A DNA stretch of 64,000 nucleotides from Hyphomicrobium_C sp963699485 (lineage in GTDB: Bacteria; Pseudomonadota; Alphaproteobacteria; Rhizobiales; Hyphomicrobiaceae). Positions 8,368-16,214 of this stretch are shown here, piece after piece. Under the pieces are notes generated by a model, which saw only the letters and a list, made by a program, of their open reading frames with translations, searched no databases and had not been told where the DNA came from. The DNA lies in contig CAVOUC010000013.1 of the NCBI GenBank assembly GCA_963699485.1, forward strand, positions 1 through 64,000. Reading direction: 5' to 3'. The stretch's first letter is position 1, and each line of letters starts with the position of its first letter. Position numbers and translations under genes: made by a program.

Positions 8368-8814
8368 TCAGGGCTTCGCGCGCTTGAACGTAATGAGAAT
8401 ATACCCGGACCCACTTCTTGCCTCAAATGCGGCAGGCCGGCCCCTCTCCAAGTCTGGCGCGTTGTCGCAGATTGTCAACGTGTCGCCGTCGAGGGCAAAG
8501 ATGCCCTTCCACGCCTTCCCGTTTAAGGCCCCTTCCTTATGCTCGAAGTCTATGGCCGCGGGTTCTTCGCTCGGGTCCATTCGGACGGTTCCCGCGTAGA
8601 GGGGCTTGCCGTCTTTGGACTGTAATCGGAAGTCGTTGCCAGAGAAGGAGAGCCGATGTCCGATTACGTCATCGGCTGCTTTGCTTTCGCGTTCCGCCTT
8701 TGTCGCAATCCAGGTTCCTTGCAGGTCTGCCTGGGCTGCGGCCGGCTGCGTGCAGGCGAGAACAAGCCCGATCCCGAGTATCAACCAGCACATCGCCGAG
8801 GGCAGCCGGTGCAT
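8368..8814 (-). CDS. Exported TIGR03067-like (lipocalin-like) protein, 148 aa
   Basis: A signal peptide (MHRLPSAMCWLILGIGLVLA, likely cleaved after AAAQA) is followed by ADLQGTWIATKAE, RLSFSGNDF, GTVRMDPSEEPAAIDFE and GIFALDGDTLTIC. These fit the TIGR03067 family of small beta-barrel periplasmic proteins of unknown ligand. ATG 8814 is chosen because GCAGGAGAA lies just upstream; an ATG at 8838 is possible but less well placed. The 3' end converges on sufE. Confidence 0.75.
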   Translation of the reverse strand: MHRLPSAMCWLILGIGLVLACTQPAAAQADLQGTWIATKAERESKAADDVIGHRLSFSGNDFRLQSKDGKPLYAGTVRMDPSEEPAAIDFEHKEGALNGKAWKGIFALDGDTLTICDNAPDLERGRPAAFEARSGSGYILITFKRAKP

Positions 8815-9019
8815 GACATTTCTCCTGCAATAGTGCATCGCTCGATCCCGACCATCTTCGTTTAGTTACGCGTGCTACGCGCTGAAGGACAAGGGCATCG
8901 ACCCACGTAAGAAGTGGGGCTCTCGCCCTTCTCGGGAGTAGCGATAACGTAGCCTTGCATTGGCCGTTGTCCCTAGTCCCCATTAGTATTGTTGTCTGCC
9001 TGTTCAGCTGGAGCCTCCC

Positions 9020-9700
9020 ATGGCCGCTGCCGGATCAGCTTCCACCCTGCATGAGTTCAACGCCGCGGAAATCGGCGCACTGGCCCATCTTTATCGCGGC
9101 GAGGTCTACCGCAGCACAATCTGGCGGACGCGCCTTGATAACACGACGAACTGGGCTGTCGTGGCATTGGGCATTGCCGTCTCGGCCACGTTCTCCAGCC
9201 CCGAAGCCTCGCCCTTGCCACTGCTGCTCATTGGCATCCTCATCGTTGTGTTTCTGGTTTTCGAGGCGCGTCGCTACCGCTACTTCAATGTTTGGCGCGC
9301 TCGGGCGCGGTGGATGGAGACATATTTTTATGCTCCCATGCTGCGCGGAGAGGGGGCGAGAGCGGGGAGCGACTGGCCTCTGGTTTTGGCGAACGACTAT
9401 TGCGAGCCGCGCTACCACATTAGTCTGCTGCGCGCCATCGGACGGCGATTGCGCCGCAATTACATTTGGATCTTGGGTATCCAGGGACTTGCCTATCTTG
9501 GAAAAATGGCAATTCACCCGGTACCGATTGCAAGCGTCGCCGAGCTCTTTCAGCGCGCTTCTGTAGGCCCGATCCCCGGCGAGTGGATGCTTGTCGCTGG
9601 TGTACTCTTCAACGGCGGTTGGATCCTATTCGCGCTCGTCACGCTCTACCTCGACCGCAGCAAGCGCGTGCCAGGGTCGCCACGCGTCGCGATGGGTTAG
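9020..9700 (+). CDS. DUF2270 integral membrane protein, 226 aa
   Basis: Three or four membrane segments can be seen: about residues 44-60, 66-82, near 150-165 and 190-212. The family pattern is clear in LAHLYRGEVYRSTIWRTRLD, FEARRYRYFNVWRARARWME and LANDYCEPRYHIS. This is DUF2270 of normal length, with unknown function, in the inner membrane. A Shine-Dalgarno is not obvious. It stands alone between a convergent gene and the phasin regulatory region. Confidence 0.85.
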   Translation: MAAAGSASTLHEFNAAEIGALAHLYRGEVYRSTIWRTRLDNTTNWAVVALGIAVSATFSSPEASPLPLLLIGILIVVFLVFEARRYRYFNVWRARARWMETYFYAPMLRGEGARAGSDWPLVLANDYCEPRYHISLLRAIGRRLRRNYIWILGIQGLAYLGKMAIHPVPIASVAELFQRASVGPIPGEWMLVAGVLFNGGWILFALVTLYLDRSKRVPGSPRVAMG

Positions 9701-9757
9701 ACGAAAGCGTGGTGCCGGGCCGGCGTCGCCTCGTCAGACGAAGTGGGTGAGGCAAAA

Positions 9758-9815
9758 TGGTGCAGCGCAATACTACTTTGGTGCAGTGCGACATTTAAAT
9801 TGTTGCACTGCACAA
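9758..9815. promoter_or_regulatory. Three PhaR-like operator sites upstream of the phasin gene
   Basis: Site 1 is GGTGCAGCGCAA at 9759-9770, site 2 GGTGCAGTGCGA at 9780-9791, and site 3 TTGTTGCACTGCACAA at 9800-9815, which is the same core in reverse orientation. Sites 1 and 2 are spaced by 21 bp, two helical turns. The core resembles the TGC/GCA-rich operators reported for PhaR, which represses phasin genes when no PHB is present. Site 3 overlaps the candidate -35 box, as expected for repression. The assignment to PhaR is by resemblance and context. Confidence 0.65.
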
Positions 9816-9831
9816 TATAACCTCTTATGCT
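9804..9831 (+). promoter_or_regulatory. Candidate sigma-70 promoter of the phasin gene
   Basis: TTGCAC at 9804-9809 and TATGCT at 9826-9831 are separated by 16 bases, about 60 bases ahead of the phasin start. The -35 box lies inside the third PhaR-like site, so a bound repressor would block polymerase. Confidence 0.5.
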
Positions 9832-9893
9832 TGGTATCGTGAAGGTTTGGAGCGCAACCAGAGGCGCGGAATTCTAGTAGATCAGGAGGTTAC

Positions 9894-10346
9894 ATGAACG
9901 AGCATATCGCCCGCCAGGCCCGGGAAATGTTGGCTGCTGCCGCCAAGACCGAAGTACCACCGGAGATGCGGGCCTTGGCGCAAGAGACCGTTGCCAAGGC
10001 CCGCGAGGCCGTCGGCAAATGGACTTCGGGCGCCCGGCAAGGCGCACACGCGCTTGAAGAAGTCGCACTCACAGCCCAGACGGGCCTGAGGACTATTAGC
10101 GAGAAGGCGTTCGACAATGCCCTCGCCAACACGGAGACCGCTTTCGAGGCCGCAGAGAAGTTGGCGCGCGCTAGCACCCTGACGGAAGCTGCGCAACTTC
10201 AGGCTAGGTTTCTTCAGGACCAGCTCGCTGTTATGAGCCGACAAGGCAGGGAGCTGGTCGAGCTTTCGGTCAAAGCCGCGCAGGAGACCAAGGACGCTCT
10301 GACCCTGATCGCGACCAAGTTTGCCGACGATCTGAAGGTGGCCTAA
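9894..10346 (+). CDS. Phasin family protein, 150 aa
   Basis: An almost entirely helical, amphipathic, Ala/Glu/Lys-rich protein without cysteine. The typical phasin core is visible as NALANTETAFEAAEKLARA, AAQLQARFLQDQLAVMSRQ and ELVELSVKAAQET. Phasins coat polyhydroxyalkanoate granules and control their size. A strong AGGAGG lies seven bases before ATG 9894. It is monocistronic: PhaR-like operators precede it and a hairpin terminator follows 34 bases after the stop. Confidence 0.9.
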   Translation: MNEHIARQAREMLAAAAKTEVPPEMRALAQETVAKAREAVGKWTSGARQGAHALEEVALTAQTGLRTISEKAFDNALANTETAFEAAEKLARASTLTEAAQLQARFLQDQLAVMSRQGRELVELSVKAAQETKDALTLIATKFADDLKVA

Positions 10347-10379
10347 GCGCACCAGGCGGTGTCTCAGGTACCGGAATTG

Positions 10380-10410
10380 AAACGCCCGATGTCCTCGACC
10401 TCGGGCGTTT
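10380..10410 (+). terminator. Hairpin terminator after the phasin gene
   Basis: AAACGCCCGA (10380-10389) pairs with TCGGGCGTTT (10401-10410) around an 11-base loop. The 3' arm ends in TTT followed by AT, giving a short U tract. It fits a factor-independent terminator. Confidence 0.7.
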
Positions 10411-10522
10411 ATCGCTCGCGGCCCCATTTTCAGATTTAGATTTCGCGCGGCTCATCGCCTGCGCAATCAACGACGGGCCTGTGCCGCATCCCCCCAATGA
10501 CAAATCTCCGCCCATTTCTCGA

Positions 10523-10738
10523 TTAGGTCGTTCCTTGATATTTGAAGGAGATTTTCAGCTTCGTGCGGTAGGCGACGACCTTGCCATTTTCAATCGCGAG
10601 ATCCTGTTCGACAACCTCGGCCACTCGCAGGTCGCGCAGATGCTTGCCTGCTTCCTCGACCACCGATTTAGCAGCCGCTTCCCAGGACACAGTGCTGCTA
10701 CCGATCAATTCGACCACCTTATACATGCTGTCCGCCAT
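10523..10738 (-). CDS. Dodecin family flavin-binding protein, 71 aa
   Basis: A small protein forming a hollow dodecamer that binds flavins. The family pattern is MYKVVELIGSSTVSWEAAAK, AGKHLRDLRVAEVVEQD and ENGKVVAYRTKLKISFKY, at the normal length of about 70 aa. The start ATG 10738 is preceded by AGGAGGC-like sequence. It converges on the phasin gene, with the phasin terminator between them. Confidence 0.9.
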   Translation of the reverse strand: MADSMYKVVELIGSSTVSWEAAAKSVVEEAGKHLRDLRVAEVVEQDLAIENGKVVAYRTKLKISFKYQGTT

Positions 10739-11488
10739 TGAAGCCTCCTTCAGTCTGTGCCCCCCGCCAGTACCCTACCGGACAGATTGAGCGGCTGAGC
10801 AAGAATCTCAACCGTGGCGGCGATGTCCAGCTTGGGTCATGACCCGCCCATCATTTGACATGAGCAGCACGGCCGGTTTCCCCCAGTTGCTGACGATTAG
10901 GTGCGTCGCAACGAACGGATGCGATGGGCCATGAGGAGACGTTAGTGACGAATGCTGAGCTCGCAACGCGCAGCAGGAAAGAGAACGGGCGCTGGTCTCG
11001 GGGGAGAAGCCCAAGCGCCATTGCCAAGTTCCCGGGGAAACAGTTGGCGCGAATTCTGGCTAGAACAGTTGGACAAAGCGCCTATCTATTTTGGGTAGAC
11101 GGTTCTCTTTCCTATGAGCTCTTAGGCACCGAACGGAACAAGAAACAGCAGCTCGAACCGGTCATTAGCGTGTCAAAAAAGTGTAATCGAGGGAGTCGAA
11201 AACCCTTCGATCGGCGCACCAGAACGTAATCTGTGATCCTGCCAAAGTAGGGGGTTGGCATATTCTACGCCGTAGCCTATAGGGGCTGCACCGTAGCCAT
11301 GAGGCGCTTCCACATTCTCGCTTAGCGCCGTCGATGGACGAGACGCATTGAGCCGCAGAGCATCAAGCGCTGCCGGATCCTGGATGGCTGTGCCTCCGGG
11401 GCCGGTTACGGAAGAGGCTCGGATTAGAAGCCTCATTATCAGCCCAAGCTGACAAACCACTGCTTCGACGCATACTGGGAGGTACGTC
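10739..11488. other. 750-bp intergenic region with a duplicated module
   Basis: I see no convincing gene here. The stretch 10955-11072 is a diverged copy of the 3' half of the small gene B1 (13735-13851), listed separately. Open frames in it lack starts and Shine-Dalgarno sequences at sensible places. The dodecin promoter should lie at its left end on the minus strand, and the promoter of the DUF1127 gene at its right end. Confidence 0.5.
10955..11072 (+). repeat. Direct repeat module R1, copy 1
   Basis: About 115 bases running from GCTGAGCTCGCAA to CTGGCTAGAACAGTTGGAC are nearly the same as 13733-13851. The longest identical stretch spans the segment that encodes RKENGRWSRGRSPSA in the second copy. 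In this copy the module has no upstream gene start in frame except a weak frame from 10924, so it is probably a detached fragment. Confidence 0.8.
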
Positions 11489-11782
11489 ATGGAGCCCGAG
11501 TTTCACGCCGCATTGGTCACAGGTCTTTGCCCGCTCGAGGTGATGAAGCGGGCTGGGCGCCCGAAGCCGCTCCTTCGCTCTGCGCTCTTCTTCGGAGACG
11601 ATGCCTCGAGGAACTACCGCGACCATTCGGTAAGGGCGCGCTTGGCAGGCCGATCGTGGAGCGCTCTTCGACGTCCTAGCGCGCGGCGCACGACCGAGTT
11701 GATGGTTTTAGCCCTCGATGATCGCAAGCTTGCGGAGATGGGGCTTACGCGTGATGCCGTGTACGCCAAAGTCCAGTGGTGA
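11489..11782 (+). CDS. DUF1127-type small protein, 97 aa
   Basis: The C-terminal 35 residues (ARRTTELMVLALDDRKLAEM, then GLTRDAVYAKVQW) match the DUF1127 motif of a short Arg-rich helix followed by L.LDDR.L.D.GL.R. Residues 41-60 (RNYRDHSVRARLAGRSWSAL) also appear in the product of gene B1, so this region was shared by duplication. GGAGGT precedes ATG 11489. Small DUF1127 proteins have been tied to RNA binding and metabolic adaptation in other Alphaproteobacteria; the role here is inferred only. Confidence 0.6.
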   Translation: MEPEFHAALVTGLCPLEVMKRAGRPKPLLRSALFFGDDASRNYRDHSVRARLAGRSWSALRRPSARRTTELMVLALDDRKLAEMGLTRDAVYAKVQW

Positions 11783-11810
11783 GGGTATCCTTGGATCTTA
11801 GGAGTGAAAC

Positions 11811-12890
11811 TTGAGCAAGCCCATAGGTGTCCAACGCGCGTCGTCGGCCGAGGTCGCGCCATCCGCACGGCAGCCTGTGGGCTCAGTGGTACTCGATTGG
11901 GTCCGGCTCTCAACGCGTGCAGCTCCGAAACGCGACCGATTCGAAGTCTTTCGCGAGAATTTCAGCCAACACCTTTACGGGGCCGAGATCGAGAACCGCG
12001 CCGAGGGGGCCTTCGAAGGCGACATCGAGATCTTGAGAGCCGGGAACGTCGGCGTCTCGAGGATCGTCGCGGGGTCCTCCACTTACGCGCGCACGCGCCG
12101 TCACGTTTCCGATTCCGATGATGCGCTGACCCTATTCGTTGGGATCAGCGAAGGTCCGGCCATCGAACAGGCGGGAATCTCTCACAAGCTCCACCCCGGC
12201 AGCGGCTTCCTCTATCACGGAGCTATTCCGGCCGCAGGCGAGGCTTCTGCCCCGATGAACCTCTTCTGGGGTATCAAGGTGGCTAATGCACGCATCTCGA
12301 GCAGCTTGGCTCGCGGGGGCGCCCTCAAGCCGACCTCGGTACCCGCCGAGCTTCCCGCGATGCAGCTCATCACACAATACCTCAACTCCTACGCGACCGT
12401 TGCCGCCAGCCCGGATCCCAACGTGCGCGAGGCGTTCGGGACTCATCTTGTAGATCTCGTGATGCTGATCGTCGGCGCTGACCGCAACTCGCTCGAGCTC
12501 ATCAAGGGCCGTGGGCTTAAGGCCGCGAGAACCGAGGCGATACTAGGGGCGATCGCGCGGCATTTCACAGCCCCCAATCTCACCGCCGAGAAGATTGGGA
12601 TCAATCTCGGCATCACGGGGCGTCAGGTGCACCGTCTGCTCGAGGAGACGACCAAGACGTTTTGCGAGCACCTTCTCGAACGACGCCTCATCGAAGCGCA
12701 TAAGCTGCTAACGGATCCTGCCTGCAGCAGGCTCAACGTGGCCGAGATAGCTCGCCGGGCCGGATTCAGCGACCGTACATATTTTCATCGGGTCTTCCGC
12801 ATCCGGTTCGGCGGGACGCCCATGGACGTGCGCGCAGCCGCTGCGCGAGAGAATGCCAGGCGCTTTTGCACCGCCTTGCCCAAGGTGTGA
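11811..12890 (+). CDS. AraC family transcriptional regulator, 359 aa
   Basis: The N-terminal 250 residues form a ligand-sensing-type domain without close resemblance to a known sensor. The C-terminal 100 residues form the AraC DNA-binding domain with two HTH motifs: TAEKIGINLGITGRQVHRLL and LNVAEIARRAGFSDRTYFHR followed by VFRIRFGGTPMDVR. The TTG start at 11811 is supported by TAGGAG seven bases upstream. The first residues (MSKPIGVQRASSAE) resemble those of the GNAT protein at 15578. It lies 28 bases after the DUF1127 gene and could share its transcript. The target is unknown; the nearby small-gene array is a candidate. Confidence 0.88.
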   Translation: MSKPIGVQRASSAEVAPSARQPVGSVVLDWVRLSTRAAPKRDRFEVFRENFSQHLYGAEIENRAEGAFEGDIEILRAGNVGVSRIVAGSSTYARTRRHVSDSDDALTLFVGISEGPAIEQAGISHKLHPGSGFLYHGAIPAAGEASAPMNLFWGIKVANARISSSLARGGALKPTSVPAELPAMQLITQYLNSYATVAASPDPNVREAFGTHLVDLVMLIVGADRNSLELIKGRGLKAARTEAILGAIARHFTAPNLTAEKIGINLGITGRQVHRLLEETTKTFCEHLLERRLIEAHKLLTDPACSRLNVAEIARRAGFSDRTYFHRVFRIRFGGTPMDVRAAAARENARRFCTALPKV

Positions 12891-13397
12891 TCGGCAAAGA
12901 ATTTGCCGCGGGCGGAAAATGGCTGACACCGGCACACCACTGAAGGTGGCGTGACAACCTCATCTTCTCTCACGAAAGATCACTACGCTCGCCGTCGCCG
13001 CGCGGCGCCTGTTGCCAGCAGCGACATCAGAGTGACCGCGCGCGACTCACGATCGGGTCCTTAAGGGCTGTAGAAGCCCCGGCGCATAACGACGATCGCT
13101 CTTCGGTACGGCGCTCGCTCGGTGAGCCGTGGTCACCTTGGGACGCCTGGCCGGGAAGAAACGCAGCAACCGTAGGGTCAGCGGCGGTAGTCGAAGTGAC
13201 TTCCGACACGCGTCGCCTTGTTCCCGAGGTAACAGATCGCTCGCACAATGATCGCGTATGCGACGGCCGCGATCCATCAGACTCAATTGCGCTTACCCAT
13301 TCGAGCGCTTTGAGACGTGCTGCTCAGACGGCTCCCCTCGCTATCACGGGATGCGGCGGGTGGAGTTGAGGGTTCGATTGAATTGGAGACTGAGAAA
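12891..13397. other. 507-bp intergenic region upstream of gene A1
   Basis: No gene can be supported. The right half contains the conserved leader L1 (13220-13268) that also precedes the other two A-type genes. Minus-strand frames of 73-79 codons cross it, but they have no Shine-Dalgarno and are not conserved between the copies. Confidence 0.5.
13220..13268 (+). repeat. Conserved leader L1 of the A/B small-gene unit
   Basis: GTTCCCGAGGTAACAG followed by GATCGCGTATGCGACGG recurs in diverged form at 14291-14340 and 16629-16677, each 120-180 bases upstream of an A-type gene. The conserved GAGGTAACAG and GATCGYGTATG blocks, about 20 bases apart, look like a promoter. The sigma factor cannot be named. 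Confidence 0.6.
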
Positions 13398-13577
13398 ATG
13401 AGTAAAGCAACATTGGGCTCTGTCATAAGAAACCTGACCGTCGAAACCTTTCTCTCCATGGGTCAGCCGGCGACTGCGCTCGAGCAGCTGAGAGCAATCC
13501 AGAGGCGCGGTGGCATTCACTCTGCCGACTATACGAGACTCGCCGAGGCCATCGTCGCGGTCACTCGATTGCGTTGA
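13398..13577 (+). CDS. Small protein A1 of a local paralogous family, 59 aa
   Basis: Starts MSKATLGSVIRNLTVETFLS and ends SADYTRLAEAIVAVTRLR. Two further copies lie at 14411 and 16777. Differences between copies fall mainly at third codon positions, so this is a translated and selected family on the plus strand. TTGGAGACTGAG just before ATG 13398 is kept in all copies and supplies the Shine-Dalgarno. Predicted to be two helices and soluble, with no known domain. Gene B1 follows after 26 bases. I do not recognise the family. Confidence 0.7.
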   Translation: MSKATLGSVIRNLTVETFLSMGQPATALEQLRAIQRRGGIHSADYTRLAEAIVAVTRLR

Positions 13578-13603
13578 ACTGGCAAGGAACTGTGAGGAAG
13601 CCC

Positions 13604-13888
13604 ATGAAGATCGGATATCTCAGCGCGTTTGTCTCGCCACCTACGGACACTACCATCACCCCTGCCTCGAGGAACCCCCGCGACTGCTCGGTAAGGATGT
13701 CCTTGGCACGCCGATTTTGGAGCGCTTTAGCTGAGCTCGCAAGGCGCGGCAGGAAAGAGAACGGGCGCTGGTCTCGGGGGAGAAGCCCAAGCGCCCTAGC
13801 CACGCCCCCGGGGAAACAGATGGCGCGAATTCTGGCTAGAACAGTTGGACTGCCGGTGCGGGGTAACTTGCTGAAGCAAAGCCCTTAG
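13604..13888 (+). CDS. Small protein B1, partner of A1, 94 aa
   Basis: The first 11 residues, MKIGYLSAFVS, are conserved in B2 and B3, with third-position changes between copies. Residues 23-42 (RNPRDCSVRMSLARRFWSAL) match the DUF1127-type protein at 11489, and the rest (RKENGRWSRGRSPSALAT and on) is the R1 module also found near 11 kb. It looks like a chimera of a B-type start with a DUF1127-like basic region that lacks the final L.LDDR motif. The protein is very basic, which would suit nucleic-acid binding. Function unknown. Confidence 0.55.
   Translation: MKIGYLSAFVSPPTDTTITPASRNPRDCSVRMSLARRFWSALAELARRGRKENGRWSRGRSPSALATPPGKQMARILARTVGLPVRGNLLKQSP
13733..13851 (+). repeat. Direct repeat module R1, copy 2
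   Basis: The second copy of the roughly 115-bp module at 10955-11072, here in frame as the 3' half of gene B1. The adjoining 13664-13729 is a separate match to 11602-11667 inside the DUF1127 gene, so B1 joins two duplicated pieces. Confidence 0.8.
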
Positions 13889-14410
13889 AATGGGGTGTTA
13901 CTGGCTGCAAGCGATAAAAACTTATCACGCGGCCCAGCAAATATAATTGGCGATTGTCACCGATAGCACCCATTCACGCGGGGCGGCAAAAGGTGCCTGA
14001 TGAAAATATTTGAGATGTACGTTTGGCTGACGAGACAAGTCAAGGTTCAGTCAGAGTACCGTCCCTCCGATCGGCTCTGGCTACTTCCTTGGCATGTTCC
14101 GCCATCCGGCTCAATTTCGGTCATCCGTGGTCGCAATCGATGAACAACGCGGTGCGAACGCTCGGCGCGTTGACCAAGGCGCTTGGCCGCTTGTTCCGGT
14201 CTATTCACCCCGCGCCTTCCGCAAGTTGTGAGGTCAGCGAGATGTCCGTCCATGTGCGCTGTGTGCACAGCCACAGTCCCGTCTCGCTCTGTTCCCTAGG
14301 TAACAGTCCAATTGGGTCATGATCGTGTATCCAGCCCGCCGCTATCCATCGGTCACATGCGCAAGCGTCGCCTCGTTCACTGACGGGTCGACAAAATTGG
14401 AGACTGAGAC
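13889..14410. other. 522-bp intergenic region between the first and second A/B units
   Basis: No gene can be supported with confidence. A weak frame from ATG 14140 (MNNAVRTLGALTKALGRLFR) has no Shine-Dalgarno and no counterpart between the other units. Leader L2 (14291-14340) lies at the right end. Confidence 0.45.
14291..14340 (+). repeat. Conserved leader L2 of the A/B small-gene unit
   Basis: GTTCCCTAGGTAACAG and GATCGTGTAT match leaders L1 and L3. The segment between this leader and gene A2 is shorter (120 bases from leader start to ATG) than in the other two units. Confidence 0.55.
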
Positions 14411-14606
14411 ATGAGCAAAGCGAAGTTCGGCTCCGTCATAAACAGTCTGACCGTCGAAGCCTTCCTCGCCAAGGGCGATCCTGGCGAGTGCGCGCGAGCT
14501 AGCTCGAGAGGGATCCAGAGACGTGGCGTCGAGCGGCTCCGCGGACTTTGCGAAACTCGCCGCGGCAATCGTCGCAGTAGCTGGAATGCGTGGAACAGAC
14601 ACCTGA
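14411..14606 (+). pseudogene. Small gene A2 (second copy), broken by a +1 frameshift
   Basis: ATG 14411 reads MSKAKFGSVINSLTVEAFLA and continues to GIQRRGVER. The conserved end, SADFAKLAAAIVAVAG, is in the next frame and stops at 14604-14606. Aligned with A1, the segment after CAGAGACGTGGC is one base too long, so removing one C near 14536 restores a 64-residue protein. The strict third-position pattern against A1 suggests the gene was recently intact. It could be a real mutation or a consensus error. Confidence 0.6.
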
Positions 14607-14648
14607 AACTGGGAAAGCCGTCGGCAACAAAGGACTGGGAGGAAGGTC

Positions 14649-14822
14649 ATGAAACTTGGATACCTCAGCGCGTTCGTCTCGCTGCCAACCATTGAGCTCG
14701 AGCTGTTCTTCCCGTGGCGCGGTTTGCGTGAGCCTACTCGGCGGCCACACACAAGTGCCGAGGGAGCTGGCCTCGCTCAAAGAAGAACGCGTGAAGCCGA
14801 CTCCAATACGGGCGGTCGATAA
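14649..14822 (+). CDS. Small protein B2, partner of A2, 57 aa
   Basis: Starts MKLGYLSAFVSLPTIELELF, sharing the first 11 residues with B1 with third-position changes, then diverges into an Arg/Thr-rich tail (RGLREPTRRPHTSAEG). GGAAGGT precedes ATG 14649. It follows A2 after 42 bases. The protein is basic and short; no known domain. Confidence 0.55.
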   Translation: MKLGYLSAFVSLPTIELELFFPWRGLREPTRRPHTSAEGAGLAQRRTREADSNTGGR

Positions 14823-14924
14823 AATCAACCAGGAAAGGTTCAATCATGAGCAACAATTCAAGACGCCCTCGGATCGGGGGATAGGGACGCCGTGTCCGCA
14901 ACGAACTCCCTAAAGGTAAGCGCA

Positions 14925-15122
14925 ATGAGCGTCGCACGTTGGTTGTGGAACGCTCATTGGGGCTATCAGGCCCGCTGCGCCACGGCCTCGATGCTTCATT
15001 CCCTTGATGACCATGGACTCGCAGACATCGGGCTTAATCGCGGTCAGATCGACTTGGTGTTGTTTGCTCGGGTCCGGCCACTTCCGCTCTGTCTGCGCTC
15101 CGCCGGCACGGTCCAACGGTAA
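14925..15122 (+). CDS. DUF1127-type small protein, 65 aa
   Basis: The centre reads CATASMLHSLDDHGLADIGL followed by NRGQID, the classical DUF1127 motif. The N-terminus MSVARWLWNAHWGYQARC is short and aromatic. AAAGGT lies just before ATG 14925; a start at 14892 is less likely. It is the second DUF1127-type gene in this tract and follows the A2/B2 pair after about 100 bases. Confidence 0.65.
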   Translation: MSVARWLWNAHWGYQARCATASMLHSLDDHGLADIGLNRGQIDLVLFARVRPLPLCLRSAGTVQR

Positions 15123-15238
15123 CAAGATAACCGACAGCTGAATCCTTCAGGGGCGCCGCCGGCGCACACTGGGGTGTGTTTGTTGCAACCAGTCCGCAGT
15201 CCGCGTCGCGCCTGCGGTTCGCACATTGGAGTAACCCC

Positions 15239-15520
15239 ATGACGACGTCAAAAAACTTCCCTGGATTGGGCCGCGTTGCGGCGATCCTCGCGGCCGGAAG
15301 CGTTCTGCTGCACGCCACGAATGGTGCCATCGCCATGCCCGGCCCCGGCCGCCAGATAGTCGTTGCACCTCATGGCACCAACAGCACGAACAATACGCCA
15401 GCTCCCGAAGATCGCCGTGCCGATGGAGGGATCGTGGGTTACCAGGCCGGCCCTACGAAGACGCTCCCCATCCTGCCGCCGACAGTTGCAATCAGCGGCA
15501 AGCACGCGACCGGTAGCTGA
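15239..15520 (+). CDS. Small exported protein, 93 aa
   Basis: Residues 10-32 form a signal peptide (GRVAAILAAGSVLLHATNGA), with cleavage likely after AIA or near residue 32. The mature part of about 60 residues is Pro/Gly/Thr/Asn-rich (APHGTNSTNNTPAPEDRRAD) and probably unstructured. GGAG lies seven bases before ATG 15239. It has no cysteine and no known domain. Its product is probably periplasmic or secreted. Confidence 0.6.
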   Translation: MTTSKNFPGLGRVAAILAAGSVLLHATNGAIAMPGPGRQIVVAPHGTNSTNNTPAPEDRRADGGIVGYQAGPTKTLPILPPTVAISGKHATGS

Positions 15521-15577
15521 GGCAACCTTCTTTGCAATTGGCGGAGCACGAGACGACTTGAAACTTCGGAGACAATC

Positions 15578-16102
15578 ATGAGTAAGCCAATAGCGATCCG
15601 ATGCGCATCCTCGGCCGATCACGGCCGATTGCTAGCGATCCAGAATGCCGCGTTGCGCAAGTTTGCTGCGACCCACTACGACACTGCGATCATCGATGTA
15701 ATCATTGGGGATGCCAGTCCGATGCTCGACGAGATGATTGCGCGCGACCGTTGCTTCGTCGCCGAGTGCGGCGGCATGCTCGTTGGCTGGGGAGGCTGGC
15801 ATGCACGCGCGTCTGCGCGCGCCTGGCTCAACTCCAACCTTCGCTTCCCGCCACCCCACGCCGAAGTCAGGGCGCTCTATGTCGATCCGGCCTGGGTTGG
15901 CCGAGGATTTGGGCGGCGTCTCATGACGGAGATCGAGGGCGACATCATCGCCGGCGGTCACCGTCACGTCGATCTCATCGCAACCCTGAACGCAGTCGCA
16001 TTCTTCGAGCGGTCTGGATACCGGGGCGACAACGCTGGCGAGGCCAGGCTGAAACACCACGCCCCGTTCCGCTGGCTCGATATGAGCAAGACGTTGAGTT
16101 GA
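15578..16102 (+). CDS. GNAT family N-acetyltransferase, 174 aa
   Basis: Acetyl-CoA-binding motif A is VRALYVDPAWVGRGFGRRLM, and the C-terminal ATLNAVAFFERSGY completes the fold. Substrate unknown. The start ATG 15578 follows a GGAGACAATC-type leader. The opening MSKPIAIRCASSAD is strikingly like the start of the AraC protein at 11811 (MSKPIGVQRASSAE), including bases just upstream. It is followed by a terminator hairpin at 16115. Confidence 0.87.
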   Translation: MSKPIAIRCASSADHGRLLAIQNAALRKFAATHYDTAIIDVIIGDASPMLDEMIARDRCFVAECGGMLVGWGGWHARASARAWLNSNLRFPPPHAEVRALYVDPAWVGRGFGRRLMTEIEGDIIAGGHRHVDLIATLNAVAFFERSGYRGDNAGEARLKHHAPFRWLDMSKTLS

Positions 16103-16114
16103 AGCGCAGCCGTG

Positions 16115-16141
16115 AAAGCGTGTGCATCCCGCACGCTTTTC
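16115..16141 (+). terminator. Hairpin terminator after the GNAT gene
   Basis: AAAGCGTG (16115-16122) pairs with CACGCTTT (16132-16139), followed by T. It lies 13 bases after the stop codon at 16102. Confidence 0.6.
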
Positions 16142-16214
16142 TGCGGACCTAACATCAAAGCCAAGCTTCCGGCATCCCCACCGGAAGTATGTCCCCTCCC
16201 CCCGGGGCCTTGGC

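Noticed and set aside
13561..13803. Minus-strand frame opposite gene B1, with a similar string (ETNALRYP) opposite B2
   Set aside because: Similarity follows from the plus-strand duplication; substitutions between copies fall on third positions of the plus-strand frame, so the plus strand is the coding one.
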